Source of the DNA: Longimicrobium sp.
GTDB taxonomy: Bacteria > Gemmatimonadota > Gemmatimonadetes > Longimicrobiales > Longimicrobiaceae
Reading direction: 5' to 3'
DNA: 19,883 nucleotides
NCBI GenBank assembly: GCA_030446945.1
Contig: JAUJMI010000019.1
Coordinates: 1 to 19,883, forward strand
Part shown: piece by piece, positions 1 to 8,258 of the stretch
Position numbering within the stretch: the stretch's first letter is position 1
Layout: each line of letters begins with the position of its first letter
Program-made: the position numbers and the translations under genes
Notes under the pieces: generated by a model
Seen by the model: the letters and a program-made list of their open reading frames with translations, nothing else
Told to the model about the DNA's origin: nothing
Database searches by the model: none

Positions 1-1352
1 CGCTCGCCGTCGATACGGAGGCGCCGGTGGCGGTGGCGGAGGGCGGGGTGATCCGCGCCGGGTTCCACGCGGAGCTGGACGAGCTGCGCTCCGTGCGCGA
101 CGGCGCCGTGGACTGGATCGCTCGGCTGCAGACGCGCGAGCGGGAGCGGACGGGGATCGGGTCGCTGAAGGTGGGCTTCAACCGCGTCTTCGGGTACTAC
201 CTGGAGATCACGCGCACCCACGCCGAACGCGTCCCATCCGACTACCACCGCAAGCAGACGCTGGCCAATGCGGAGCGGTACTACACGCCCGAGCTGAAGG
301 AGTGGGAGGAGAAGGTGCTGGGCGCGGAGGAGCGCATCGCGGCACTGGAGACGCGCCTCTTCGCCGAGCTGCGGGCGTCCGTCGCGCGCGAGCTGCCGCG
401 CATCCAGCGGGTGGCGGAGCGTGTGGCCGCGGCGGACGTGCTCGCCGCGCTGGCCGAGGCCGCCTGCCGCCGCGACTTCTGCCGCCCGGTGGTCGACGAC
501 GGGTTCGCGCTGGAGATCCGCGGCGGGCGCCATCCGGTGGTGGAGACGATGATGCCGCGCGAGGAGTTCATCCCCAACGACCTGAGCCTGGACCCCGAGC
601 GGCGGGTGATGATCCTGACCGGGCCCAACATGGCGGGGAAGAGCACCATCCTGCGCCAGGTGGGGCTGATCGTGCTGCTGGCGCAGATCGGGTCGTTCGT
701 GCCGGCGCGGACGGCGCGCGTGGGGATCGTGGACCGCATCTTCACCCGCGTGGGCGCGTCGGACAACCTGGTGCGCGGGCAGAGCACCTTCATGGTGGAG
801 ATGAACGAGACGGCGGCGATCCTGCACGGCGCCACCGCCCGCTCCCTGGTGCTGCTGGACGAGATCGGCCGCGGCACCTCCACCTGGGACGGGCTGAGCG
901 TCGCCACCGCCACCACCGAGCACCTGCACGACGTGACCGGCGCCAAGACGGTGTTCGCGACGCACTACCACGAGCTCACCCGGCTCGCCGAGCGGCTCGC
1001 CGGCGTCGTCAACTTCTCCGTCGCCGTGCGCGAGGTGGGGGAGGACATCGTCTTCCTGCGCCGCCTGATCGCCGGCGGCGCCGACCGTTCGTACGGGGTG
1101 GAGGTGGCGCGATTGGCCGGCCTGCCCGGCACCGTGGTGGAGCGCGCCAGGGAGATCCTGCGCGAGCTGGAGGCGCAGGCCGAGCCCGCCCCGCCGCGCA
1201 GCGGACGCGCGCAGGTGGTGGCGCAGCTCGCCCTCTTCGAGCCCGATCCGCACCCCGCCGTCGAGCGGCTGCGGCGGCTGGACGTCAACCAGGTCACACC
1301 CATGCAGGCCCTCGCGCTCCTCGCCGAGCTGGCGGAGACGGCGCGCTCATGA
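1..1352 (+). CDS. mutS: DNA mismatch repair ATPase MutS, 3' part
   Basis: MutS recognises mismatched or looped-out bases as a dimer and starts methyl-directed mismatch repair. The gene is cut by the window edge: the frame is already open at base 3 and about 450 codons are present, so the N-terminal mismatch-binding and connector domains lie outside. What remains begins in the lever/clamp region, including the conserved stretch [17 protein letters not shown] near 173-220. The ABC-type ATPase follows, with Walker [11 protein letters not shown] near 618-647, Walker [14 protein letters not shown] near 847-885 and the ATHYHEL switch near 958-975. The tail is the usual basic/linker region with a final short helix. 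The stop overlaps the next start by 4 bp (ATGA), implying translational coupling. A GTG near base 27 is an internal codon, not the start. The family assignment is certain. Confidence 0.97.
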   Translation, partial: LAVDTEAPVAVAEGGVIRAGFHAELDELRSVRDGAVDWIARLQTRERERTGIGSLKVGFNRVFGYYLEITRTHAERVPSDYHRKQTLANAERYYTPELKEWEEKVLGAEERIAALETRLFAELRASVARELPRIQRVAERVAAADVLAALAEAACRRDFCRPVVDDGFALEIRGGRHPVVETMMPREEFIPNDLSLDPERRVMILTGPNMAGKSTILRQVGLIVLLAQIGSFVPARTARVGIVDRIFTRVGASDNLVRGQSTFMVEMNETAAILHGATARSLVLLDEIGRGTSTWDGLSVATATTEHLHDVTGAKTVFATHYHELTRLAERLAGVVNFSVAVREVGEDIVFLRRLIAGGADRSYGVEVARLAGLPGTVVERAREILRELEAQAEPAPPRSGRAQVVAQLALFEPDPHPAVERLRRLDVNQVTPMQALALLAELAETARS

Positions 1353-1750
1353 CGCGCCTCGTCGCGCTCCTGCTGCTCCTGGCCGCGTGCGACGCGCGGC
1401 AGGAGGCGATGACGGCGCCGCGCCCAATCGAGCCGCTGCAGAACGTGGGGAAGGGTGGCTCGCCGTTTCAGTACCCGGAAGAGCTGTGGGACGCGCAGGT
1501 CGAGGGTGAGACGCTGCTGCGCCTCTACATCACCGAGCGGGGCGCGGTGGACAGCATGCGCGTGGAGCGCACCAGCGGCTACGAGGCGTTCGACTCGGCC
1601 GCGCTGGCCGGGAGCCGGTCGCTCAGATTCGAGCCCGCCCGACGCGGCGACGAGCCGGTGGGCGCATGGTTCATACTTCCCGTGAAGTTCGACTCGGGTG
1701 CCGCCGCCGATTCGGCGGGCGACCCTTCCTCCAAGTCCGTGGCCCCATGA
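1349..1750 (+). CDS. Small lipoprotein with TonB C-terminal domain
   Basis: This 133-residue protein starts at the ATG that overlaps the mutS stop. The N-terminus [14 protein letters not shown] has a short hydrophobic core ending in a lipobox (LAAC, Cys14), so it should be exported and lipidated. Residues about 38-120 match the TonB C-terminal fold: a YPEELW-like start, [28 protein letters not shown] and a closing [22 protein letters not shown] strand. TonB C-domains bind the TonB box of outer-membrane receptors, but classical TonB is held in the inner membrane by an N-terminal helix and has a long proline-rich spacer; both are absent here. It may therefore be a periplasmic binding or assembly protein rather than an energy transducer. 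It also overlaps the next gene by 4 bp. The fold is fairly sure, the role unknown. Confidence 0.82.
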   Translation: MTRLVALLLLLAACDARQEAMTAPRPIEPLQNVGKGGSPFQYPEELWDAQVEGETLLRLYITERGAVDSMRVERTSGYEAFDSAALAGSRSLRFEPARRGDEPVGAWFILPVKFDSGAAADSAGDPSSKSVAP

Positions 1751-3165
1751 ACGGTTTCGCCGCTTCGCTCCTCGTCCGCCCGCGCCACACCCGCCCCTAC
1801 GCCAACATCGTGGAGGCGGTGGGGTGGACTCCGCTGATCCGCCTCAACCAGGTGACGGCGGGGATCCGCACGCCGGTGTACGGCAAGGCGGAGTTCATGA
1901 ACCCCGGCGGCAGCGTCAAGGACCGCGTGGGGCCCGCCATCATCGAGGCGGCCGAACGCGCGGGCGAGCTGCGGCCCGGCGGCACCGTGGTGGAGGGCAC
2001 CAGCGGCAACACCGGCGTGGGGCTGGCGCTGGCCGCCGCCATCAAGGGGTACCGCTGCATCTTCACCATCCCGGACAAGATGAGCCAGGAGAAGGTGCGC
2101 CTCCTCAAGGCCTTCGGCGCCGAGGTGATCGTCACGCCGACCGCGGTGGCGCCGGACCACCCGGACAACTACGTGATGATGGCGAAGCGGATCGCGGAGG
2201 AGACCCCCAACGCCATCCTCGCCAACCAGTTCTACAACCAGGCCAACCCGGAGGCGCACTACGCCACCACCGCGCCGGAGATCTGGGAGCAGACGGAGGG
2301 GCGCATCACCCACTTCGTCTCCGCCGCCGGCACGGGCGGTACGCTGACGGGGGTGGGGCGCTTCCTCAAGGAGCGCAACCCGGAGGTCCGCGTCATCGGC
2401 GGCGACCCGGTGGGCTCCATCATCGCGGGCTACGCCGCGACGGGGAGCAAGCCCGAGGCGGCGCCGTACAAGGTGGAGGGGATCGGGCAGGACAAGATCC
2501 CCGGGACGCTGGACATGAGCGTAGTGGACGAGTGGCGCTCCGTGGCGGACCGCGCCTCGCTGGGGATGGCGCGCCGCCTGACCCGCGAGGAGGGGCTCTT
2601 CGTGGGCGGCTCGTCGGGGCTGATCTGCCAGGTGGCGCTGGAAGTGGCGCGCGAGCTGGACGATCCGGACGCCTGCGTCGTCTTCATCCTGTGCGACACC
2701 GGCGAGCGCTACCTCTCCAAGATCTACAACGACGAGTGGATGCGCGAGAACCGGATGGTAGAGCCCTCGCGCGTGACCGCGCGCGACATGGTGGGGGGCA
2801 AGGGTGACAACGCGCCGTCGCACCTGATCGCCGTGGCGCCGGAGACGCCGGTGCGGCAGGCGCTCTCCTTCATCACCCAGCACAACATCTCGCAGCTCCC
2901 CGTGGTGAGCGAGGGAGACTGCGTGGGGCACCTCTCCGAGGCCACGCTGATGTCGCGCGTGCTGGAGAACACCGCCACGCTGGAGCAGTCCGTACAGCAC
3001 CTGATGGACGCGCCGCTGCCGGTGGTGGACGCGCACGTGGACCTGCCCGGGATCACCCGGCTGCTGAACCGGCAGAACCCGGCCGTGCTGGTGCGCCACG
3101 ACGGGCGGCTGGCGGGGATCATCACCCGCTACGACGTCCTCCGCTACGTCACCGACGGCCGCTGA
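1747..3165 (+). CDS. Cystathionine beta-synthase-type PLP enzyme with CBS domain pair
   Basis: This 472-residue fold-type II PLP enzyme of the cysteine synthase / cystathionine beta-synthase group condenses serine or O-acetylserine with homocysteine or sulfide. The PLP lysine is K58 in NPGGSVKDR. The substrate/PLP loop TSGNTG is at 85-90 and the phosphate-binding GTGGT at 195-199. The catalytic domain runs to about residue 330. Two CBS motifs follow (about 345-405, with NISQLPVV, and 410-470, with GRLAGIITRYDVLRYV), which usually bind adenine nucleotides or S-adenosylmethionine. The length and catalytic-plus-CBS layout favour cystathionine beta-synthase over CysK, but sequence alone does not settle the substrate. 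The start at 1747 overlaps the previous stop (ATGA); no clear Shine-Dalgarno is seen, which fits coupling. Confidence 0.92.
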   Translation: MNGFAASLLVRPRHTRPYANIVEAVGWTPLIRLNQVTAGIRTPVYGKAEFMNPGGSVKDRVGPAIIEAAERAGELRPGGTVVEGTSGNTGVGLALAAAIKGYRCIFTIPDKMSQEKVRLLKAFGAEVIVTPTAVAPDHPDNYVMMAKRIAEETPNAILANQFYNQANPEAHYATTAPEIWEQTEGRITHFVSAAGTGGTLTGVGRFLKERNPEVRVIGGDPVGSIIAGYAATGSKPEAAPYKVEGIGQDKIPGTLDMSVVDEWRSVADRASLGMARRLTREEGLFVGGSSGLICQVALEVARELDDPDACVVFILCDTGERYLSKIYNDEWMRENRMVEPSRVTARDMVGGKGDNAPSHLIAVAPETPVRQALSFITQHNISQLPVVSEGDCVGHLSEATLMSRVLENTATLEQSVQHLMDAPLPVVDAHVDLPGITRLLNRQNPAVLVRHDGRLAGIITRYDVLRYVTDGR

Positions 3166-3175
3166 GGGGCCGCGG

Positions 3176-3223
3176 GGGCAAGGCCTTCCAACTCGCCCGT
3201 AAAGGTGGACGGAAGGCTTGCCC
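3176..3223 (+). terminator. Stem-loop after the mutS-tonB-CBS operon
   Basis: Arms GGGCAAGGCCTTCC (3176-3189) and GGAAGGCTTGCCC (3211-3223) pair with one bulged base across a 21-nt loop, starting 10 bp after the stop. No T-tract follows, so it may be a transcript-stabilising hairpin rather than a true intrinsic terminator. Its right arm contains the candidate -35 box of the next gene. Confidence 0.5.
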
Positions 3224-3245
3224 GGCGTGGCAAACACGTTACATT
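3218..3245 (+). promoter_or_regulatory. Candidate sigma-70 promoter of the TonB-dependent receptor
   Basis: TTGCCC (3218-3223), a 16-bp spacer and TACATT (3240-3245) each match four of six consensus positions. Transcription from here would give a leader of about 90 nt. A second possible -10 (TGTAAT, near 3278-3283) lacks a good -35. Confidence 0.4.
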
Positions 3246-3289
3246 CCCCGCTACCCGGTGCGGCCCGGCGCGGCTACTGTAATGCGCGT

Positions 3290-3307
3290 CCCGGGCAGGT
3301 GCCCGGG
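3290..3307. promoter_or_regulatory. Perfect palindrome in the receptor leader
   Basis: CCCGGGCAGGTGCCCGGG is a perfect 8-bp inverted repeat around a 2-bp centre, 34 bp before the receptor start codon. It could be a dimeric repressor operator or an RNA hairpin limiting translation. A loop of only 2 nt favours a DNA site or a shortened hairpin. No known operator family is recognised. Confidence 0.4.
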
Positions 3308-3341
3308 TGATGGTGGAAACTCTCAATCTCCCCGAGAAAAC

Positions 3342-6300
3342 ATGATCAAACGCTGTTCGCAGATGGCGGCCGCGCTCCTTTGCGCGATGCTGCTGGCGTT
3401 CGGCTGGGCTGGCGACGCGCACGCCCAGGGCGTGACGACCTCCGCCCTGGTCGGGCGGGTAACGAACGAAGCCGGCGCCCCGGTGACCGCCGCCACGGTG
3501 GTCGCGACCAACACCCGCACCGGGGCTACCTACCGCGTGGTGACGCGCTCCGACGGACGGTACCAGCTGCAGGGGCTGCAGCCGGGCGGCCCGTACCGGG
3601 TGCAGGCCTCGGCGCTGGGGCAGGCCACGCAGGTGCGCAACGGCCTGCAGCTCGCGCTCAGCCAGACGCAGGAGGTCAACTTCACGCTTTCCGCCCAGGC
3701 GGTCGCGCTGGAGGGGATCACGGCCACGGCGCAGCGCGAGGGCTCGGTGCTCTCGGCCGGACGCACGGGCGCGTCCACGGTGATCAGCGACTCCTCGATC
3801 AGCCGCCTGCCGACCATCACGCGCGACTTCACCGACTTCACGCGCCTCGTGCCGCAGCTCAGCACGGGCGGGGCCGGCACCAGCGCGGGCGGCCGCAACA
3901 ACCGCTTCAACAACATCCAGATCGACGGGGCCGTCAACAACGACATCTTCGGTCTTGCTGCGAGCGGCACCCCGGGTGGGCAGGCGGGGACCAAGCCGAT
4001 CACGCTGGAGGCGATCCAGGAGTTCCAGGTGGTGCTCGCGCCGTTCGACGTGCGCCAGGGCGGCTTCACGGGCGCGGGGATCAACGCGGTGACCAAGTCC
4101 GGCTCCAACCGCCTGACGGGGAGCGCGGCCTACTTTACGCGGAACGAGGGGCTGGTGGGGAACTACCGGTTCGTCCAGGCGGACACCTCCGCCCGCTCCT
4201 TCGAGTTCGGCGACTTCGCGCAGACGGAGGGCGCCTTCTCGGTCGGCGGGCCGATCATCCGCGACCGGGCGTTCTTCTTCCTCGCGGGCGAGCTTTCGCG
4301 CCGCGAGGCGCCCAACAGCAGCTTCATCGTGCCGGGCGCCAACGGCGGCTTCGAGACCCGCGGCAACATCTCGATCCCCGGCGTGCGCGTGGACTCGGTG
4401 GCCAACATCCTGAAAAACCAGTACGGCTACGATCCGGGCACCTTTGGCGAGGTCAACAACCGGCGCGAGAGCAACAACCTCTTTGGCCGCCTGGACTTCA
4501 ACCTGGGCGAGAGCAACCGCCTCACGCTGCGCCACAACTACGTGGACGCGTTCGACGACAACTTCGGCCGCAGCGACGCGAACTTCGCGCTGGGGAACTC
4601 CGGGTATGTCTTCAACAGCATCACGAACGCCACCGTGGGCCAGCTGAACAGCACGCTGGGCAACCAGTTCTTCAACGAGCTGCGCATCGGCTACACCACG
4701 GTGCGTGACAAGCGCGATCCCAACGGCTCGCTCTTCCCCCGCGTGGTGGTGGAAACCCGCGGGTGCGCGGGCTCCAGCTGCTCGGTGGTGGCGGGGTCGG
4801 AGAACTTCTCCGTCCAGAACGCGCTGAACCAGGACGTGCTGGAGGTCACCAACGACCTGAGCTTCGCCCGCGGGATCCACAACATCACCGTGGGCACGCA
4901 CAACGAGTTCTTCGACTTCGACAACCTGTTCGTGCGCAACGCGGCCGGGTTCTACCGCTTCGCGAGCATCGACGCGCTGCGCGAAGGCCGCCCGAGCGAG
5001 TACCAGTACACTTTTTTCAACGAGGACACCGAGGGCGCGTCGCGCTCCGCGGCGTTTCCGGTGCGTCAGTGGGCGGTGTACGCGCAGGACCGCGCGGGGC
5101 TGGGCTCGCGCTTCACGGTGACCGCGGGGATCCGCTACGACCTGACGCAGTTTCCCGACACGCCGGGGCGCAACCCGCGCTTCGAGACGGCGTTCGACAG
5201 CGTGTACCGCGTCCGCAACCGGGGCACCTTTGGCCGGCGCACGGACGAGATCCCGGAGAACACCGGCGTGTTCAGCCCGCGCGTGGGCTTCAACTGGGAC
5301 GTGCTCGGCGACCAGAGCACGCAGGTGCGCGGCGGCCTGGGCGTCTTCAGCGGCCGCACCCCGTACGTGTACGTGTCCAACGTGTACGGCAACACGGGGC
5401 TGGACTACACCCGCTTCACCTGCACGCCGTCCAGCTCGGTGCGCGTCCCCAACTTCGTGGCGGACCCCCAGGCGCAGCCGCGCGGGTGCCTGAATGCCGC
5501 CGGCGTTCCCCAGCCGGCGAGAGCCGCCGCCAACGAGATCAACACGATCAGCCCGGACTTCAAGCTGCCGCGGGTGACGCGCTACTCGCTCGCGGTCGAC
5601 CGGCGGCTCGCGCTCGGCTTCATCGGCACTCTGGAGGGGCTGTACACCCAGAGCCTTTCGGACCCGGTCTACCGCGACCTGACGGTGGGCGCGGCGACCG
5701 ATACCATCCGCAACGGCCGCGTGGTGTACTCGCGCATCACCGCGCCGGGGTTCGGCAACGTGTACGACGTGTTCAACACGGACCAGAACCGCAGCTACAA
5801 CCTCACGGTGCAGTTGCAGCGCCCGTTCGAGGACGGGTGGGAAGCCTCGATCGCCTACACGCGGTCCAAGTCCGAGGACGTGAACTCGCTGACCTCTTCA
5901 CAGGCGCAGTCGAACTTCCGCTTCAACCCGGTGGTCGACAGCCCGAACAACCCGAAGCTCCGTCCGTCGAACTTCGACGTGCCTCATCGCGTCGTCGGCT
6001 CGGCTACCCGGCAGTTCGAGTTCCTGCGGCGTGCGGCGACCGACCTGTCGCTGATCTACGTGGGCGAGAGCGGCACGCCGTTCTCGTACACCTACTCGGG
6101 TGACATCAACAACGACGGCTCCAACGCCAACGACCTGGTGTACGTACCGCGCGACATCAGCGAGGTCCGCTTCGAGCCGGCGAGCGGCAACAACCGGATC
6201 ACCCCGCAGCAGTCGTTCGCCAACCTGAACGCCTTCATCGATCGGGTGGAGTGCCTCCGCGAGGCTCGCGGGCGCGTGCTGGAGCGCAACGCCTGCCGCC

Positions 6301-6605
6301 AGCCGTGGAGCAACCGCTTCGACGTGCGCGTGGCCCAGTCGGTGCCGACGCTCCGTCGGCAGGGTGCGCAAATCACGCTGGACATCCTGAACGTCGGCAA
6401 CCTGATCAACCCGCGCTGGGGGCGGAGCGAGTTCATCAGCAACCAGAACGAGGTCCTCCTGGTCCGCAGCGGTACCTCGGTGGCGGGCCCGGCCAACAAC
6501 CAGCAGGTCCTGCTGCGCTCGTTCGCGCCCAAGCGGGACGTGTTCCGGGTGAGCGACCTCAGCTCGCGCTACCAGATCCAGGTGGGCGCCCGCTACAGCT
6601 TCTAG
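3342..6605 (+). CDS. Oar-like TonB-dependent outer-membrane receptor
   Basis: This 1087-residue protein is of the Oar/SusC-like class, which imports or displays large substrates through the outer membrane with TonB energy. The start at 3342 gives a classic signal peptide (basic MIKR, hydrophobic core, cleavage after DAHA near residue 28). An upstream in-frame GTG at 3258 would put 28 residues before the signal and is rejected. Residues about 33-125 are a carboxypeptidase regulatory-like Ig domain (VGRVTNEAGAPVTAATV, then SDGRYQLQGLQPG). A plug domain follows to about 260 (RLPTITRDFTDFTRLVPQ; NNIQIDGAVNNDIFG), then a long beta-barrel ending in VGARYSF, whose terminal Phe is the outer-membrane insertion signal. 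No SusD-like partner or surface enzyme lies nearby, so the substrate cannot be inferred. It is a single-gene unit with its own promoter and terminator. Confidence 0.93.
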   Translation: MIKRCSQMAAALLCAMLLAFGWAGDAHAQGVTTSALVGRVTNEAGAPVTAATVVATNTRTGATYRVVTRSDGRYQLQGLQPGGPYRVQASALGQATQVRNGLQLALSQTQEVNFTLSAQAVALEGITATAQREGSVLSAGRTGASTVISDSSISRLPTITRDFTDFTRLVPQLSTGGAGTSAGGRNNRFNNIQIDGAVNNDIFGLAASGTPGGQAGTKPITLEAIQEFQVVLAPFDVRQGGFTGAGINAVTKSGSNRLTGSAAYFTRNEGLVGNYRFVQADTSARSFEFGDFAQTEGAFSVGGPIIRDRAFFFLAGELSRREAPNSSFIVPGANGGFETRGNISIPGVRVDSVANILKNQYGYDPGTFGEVNNRRESNNLFGRLDFNLGESNRLTLRHNYVDAFDDNFGRSDANFALGNSGYVFNSITNATVGQLNSTLGNQFFNELRIGYTTVRDKRDPNGSLFPRVVVETRGCAGSSCSVVAGSENFSVQNALNQDVLEVTNDLSFARGIHNITVGTHNEFFDFDNLFVRNAAGFYRFASIDALREGRPSEYQYTFFNEDTEGASRSAAFPVRQWAVYAQDRAGLGSRFTVTAGIRYDLTQFPDTPGRNPRFETAFDSVYRVRNRGTFGRRTDEIPENTGVFSPRVGFNWDVLGDQSTQVRGGLGVFSGRTPYVYVSNVYGNTGLDYTRFTCTPSSSVRVPNFVADPQAQPRGCLNAAGVPQPARAAANEINTISPDFKLPRVTRYSLAVDRRLALGFIGTLEGLYTQSLSDPVYRDLTVGAATDTIRNGRVVYSRITAPGFGNVYDVFNTDQNRSYNLTVQLQRPFEDGWEASIAYTRSKSEDVNSLTSSQAQSNFRFNPVVDSPNNPKLRPSNFDVPHRVVGSATRQFEFLRRAATDLSLIYVGESGTPFSYTYSGDINNDGSNANDLVYVPRDISEVRFEPASGNNRITPQQSFANLNAFIDRVECLREARGRVLERNACRQPWSNRFDVRVAQSVPTLRRQGAQITLDILNVGNLINPRWGRSEFISNQNEVLLVRSGTSVAGPANNQQVLLRSFAPKRDVFRVSDLSSRYQIQVGARYSF

Positions 6606-6634
6606 TCCCGCCCGGGGCTGGAACGAAGCAGAGG

Positions 6635-6664
6635 GGCGGGGCGGCGAAAGCCGCCCCGCCTTTT
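6635..6664 (+). terminator. Intrinsic terminator of the receptor gene
   Basis: A perfect 11-bp GC stem (GGCGGGGCGGC, 6635-6645; GCCGCCCCGCC, 6650-6660) closes on a GAAA tetraloop and is followed by TTTT. This is the clearest terminator in the window. Confidence 0.9.
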
Positions 6665-6680
6665 CGTTGCACACCACGCC

Positions 6681-6709
6681 TTGCGCGCGCCGCCGCGGCG
6701 GGCTACAAC
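6681..6709 (+). promoter_or_regulatory. Possible promoter of uridine kinase
   Basis: TTGCGC (6681-6686), a 17-bp spacer and TACAAC (6704-6709) lie between the receptor terminator and the kinase start, the only place an independent promoter could be. The -35 match is weak (three of six). Confidence 0.35.
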
Positions 6710-6762
6710 CGAGCGCGCCGGCGATGCGGCCGGGCATGCCTGGACTCCTCTTCGCAGGGCAG

Positions 6763-7419
6763 ATGAAACCGTTCCTGATCGGGATCGCCGGGTGTACCGG
6801 CTCGGGGAAGACCACCGTGGCGCGCCGCATCTACCAGTCGCTGCACCTGGACTCGGCGGCGTTCATCGACCATGACGCATACTACCACGACCTCGCCCAC
6901 ATGCCGGTGGAGGAGCGGCAGCGGATGAACTTCGACCACCCCGACTCGCTGGACAACGACCTGCTGATCGGGCAGCTGGAGCGGCTGCTGGCCGGCGAGG
7001 CGGTGGAGAAGCCCGTCTACGACTTCACGCGACACACCCGCGCCGCGGAGACGGTGAGGATCGCGCCGCGCCACGTGATCCTGGTGGACGGCATCCTCCT
7101 CTTCGCCGACGCGCGGCTGCGGGAGATGTTCGACCTCAAGACCTTCGTGGACACGGAGGCGGACGTGCGCTTCATTCGCCGACTGCGCCGCGACACGGAG
7201 ACGCGCGGGCGCTCGCTGGAGGCGGTGATCGAGCAGTACCTGGGCACCGTGCGCCCCATGCACTTCGAGTCCGTCGAGCCCACCAAGCGCTACGCGGACG
7301 TGATCCTTCCGCGCGGCGGGCAGAACACCGCCGGTATCGAGGTGTTCGCGGCGAGGATCCGCGAGCGGCTGGCGGAGAAGGCCAGGGCGGAGGCGGCGGA
7401 GGTGGGGCAGGGGGTGTGA
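6763..7419 (+). CDS. udk: Uridine kinase
   Basis: Uridine kinase phosphorylates uridine and cytidine to UMP and CMP in cytosolic pyrimidine salvage. The 218-residue product is the normal length. It opens with IGIAGCTGSGKTT (P-loop G10-T17). DHDAYYHDL (about 40-48) follows, with the aspartate that acts on the nucleoside hydroxyl, then NFDHPDSLDNDLL, KPVYDFTRHTR and VDGILLF, and the lid arginines RFIRRLRRDTETRGRS. The start at 6763 has a modest AGGGC upstream. In-frame ATGs at 6724 and further up would add a short non-conserved extension. It stands alone after a terminator and before a spacer of about 280 bp. The charged alanine/glutamate tail is unremarkable. Confidence 0.95.
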   Translation: MKPFLIGIAGCTGSGKTTVARRIYQSLHLDSAAFIDHDAYYHDLAHMPVEERQRMNFDHPDSLDNDLLIGQLERLLAGEAVEKPVYDFTRHTRAAETVRIAPRHVILVDGILLFADARLREMFDLKTFVDTEADVRFIRRLRRDTETRGRSLEAVIEQYLGTVRPMHFESVEPTKRYADVILPRGGQNTAGIEVFAARIRERLAEKARAEAAEVGQGV

Positions 7420-7444
7420 GGGGAAGGGTCGGGGGCTGGATCAC

Positions 7445-7545
7445 CGTGGGCTGAAGCCCCCGGCTGGAACCACGGGAAGGCGGCTGAAGCCGGCTCGCGA
7501 ACCGCGGCATTGGACCCGGAGCCGGCGAAGGCGGACTTCGTGTGG
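7445..7545. repeat. Intergenic hairpin-type repeat element
   Basis: The 283-bp spacer after udk holds two short inverted repeats sharing a GGCTGAAGCC core: GGGCTGAAGCCC (7448-7459) and CGGCTGAAGCCG (7481-7492). A GC-rich stretch follows (GCCGGCGAAGGCGGAC, near 7522-7537) that resembles the third module of such elements. Modular repeats of this look are common between genes in high-GC soil bacteria; copy number in this genome cannot be seen here. The element does not encode protein. Confidence 0.5.
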
Positions 7546-7595
7546 CTCGAGCGGCGAATTCATACGCTCCTGGACCGATCGTTGGGGGACTCGGC

Positions 7596-7625
7596 TTGAC
7601 CGGCCCGGCGCGCTTCCGGTATACT
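7596..7625 (+). promoter_or_regulatory. Strong sigma-70-like promoter of the secreted FlgD-like gene
   Basis: TTGACC (7596-7601), an 18-bp spacer and TATACT (7620-7625) each match five of six consensus positions, the best promoter in the window. The start codon is about 75 nt downstream. A purine-rich GGAGGAG near 7658-7664 is too far from the start to be its ribosome site. Confidence 0.65.
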
Positions 7626-7702
7626 CCCTCGAAACCCTGTACGAACCCCCGCGATCCCGGAGGAGCAAACCGAGCGCGATCCACGGACCGAACGAGGTGC
7701 TG

Positions 7703-8206
7703 ATGCTGCGTGCACCCCCGGTTCTGCTCCTGCTCCTGGCGCTCTTCGGGCTGGGGCTCCCCCCCGCACTGTGGGGGCAGGACTCCGACGAACGAGCCCC
7801 GGTGGTGCCATCCAAGGGCTACCGGCTGGAGCAGAACTACCCCAATCCGCCGAACCCGGACACATACATCCCGTTTTACCTGGAGGAGGGCCTGTTCAAG
7901 GATGGCGAGCCCCGGGTCGTCACCATCCGGATCGTAAACATGTTTCGTCAGCTGATCGCCGTCCCCAAGGCGGTCGGGCATCCCCGCGGCAAGGACGTGC
8001 GCGTGCAGGGGCTCCGTTACACGGAGCCAGGCCGCAAGGTGGCCTACTGGGATGGCCGCGACCTGAACGGAAGGCGCGCCCCATCGGGGCTCTACTACTG
8101 CGAGCTGGTGGTCGGCGACCGGCGCGAGCCGGACCTGATCCGCATCATCGTCGCCAACCCCTCGAAGCGCTCGCGCTTCATCCCCCCCATCTTTCGAAGA
8201 CCGTGA
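7703..8206 (+). CDS. Small secreted protein with FlgD Ig-like / T9SS-sorting-like domain
   Basis: This 167-residue protein begins with a signal peptide (long leucine core, likely cut after ALWG near residue 24). The mature part has the pattern of the FlgD Ig-like fold found at the C-ends of many secreted proteins: GYRLEQNYPNPPNPDTYIPF, an Ig-like strand series with RIVNMFRQLI, WDGRDLNGRRAPSGLYYCEL, and a final RIIVANPSKRSRF. In other proteins this module is a C-terminal appendage to an enzyme or adhesin; here it is nearly the whole protein. ATG 7703 is preferred over GTG 7697 because GAGG (7694-7697) is then about 5 nt upstream. The gene has its own promoter and hairpin. Function is unknown; a cell-surface or extracellular role is inferred. 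Confidence 0.75.
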   Translation: MLRAPPVLLLLLALFGLGLPPALWGQDSDERAPVVPSKGYRLEQNYPNPPNPDTYIPFYLEEGLFKDGEPRVVTIRIVNMFRQLIAVPKAVGHPRGKDVRVQGLRYTEPGRKVAYWDGRDLNGRRAPSGLYYCELVVGDRREPDLIRIIVANPSKRSRFIPPIFRRP

Positions 8207-8242
8207 AGCCGGCCACGGATCCTGATCCGAGGCCGGCTTCAC
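8203..8242. terminator. Perfect inverted repeat overlapping the stop codon
   Basis: GTGAAGCCGGCC (8203-8214) pairs perfectly with GGCCGGCTTCAC (8231-8242). Inside, GGATC (8217-8221) pairs with GATCC (8224-8228), giving an almost continuous hairpin that starts within the TGA stop. There is no T-tract, but the symmetry suits convergent genes on both sides. Confidence 0.6.
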
Positions 8243-8258
8243 TATAGTGCGTATTGCC

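Noticed and set aside
1579..3237. Long minus-strand open frame opposite the CBS-type gene
   Set aside because: High GC makes long antisense frames common; its product is His/Arg/Val-rich with no family pattern, and the plus strand clearly encodes a PLP enzyme.
3144..4901. Long minus-strand open frame opposite the receptor
   Set aside because: Low-complexity composition and full overlap with a well-supported receptor gene.
7420..7700. CRISPR array in the udk spacer
   Set aside because: Only two short hairpin modules with unequal sequence and no regular spacers.
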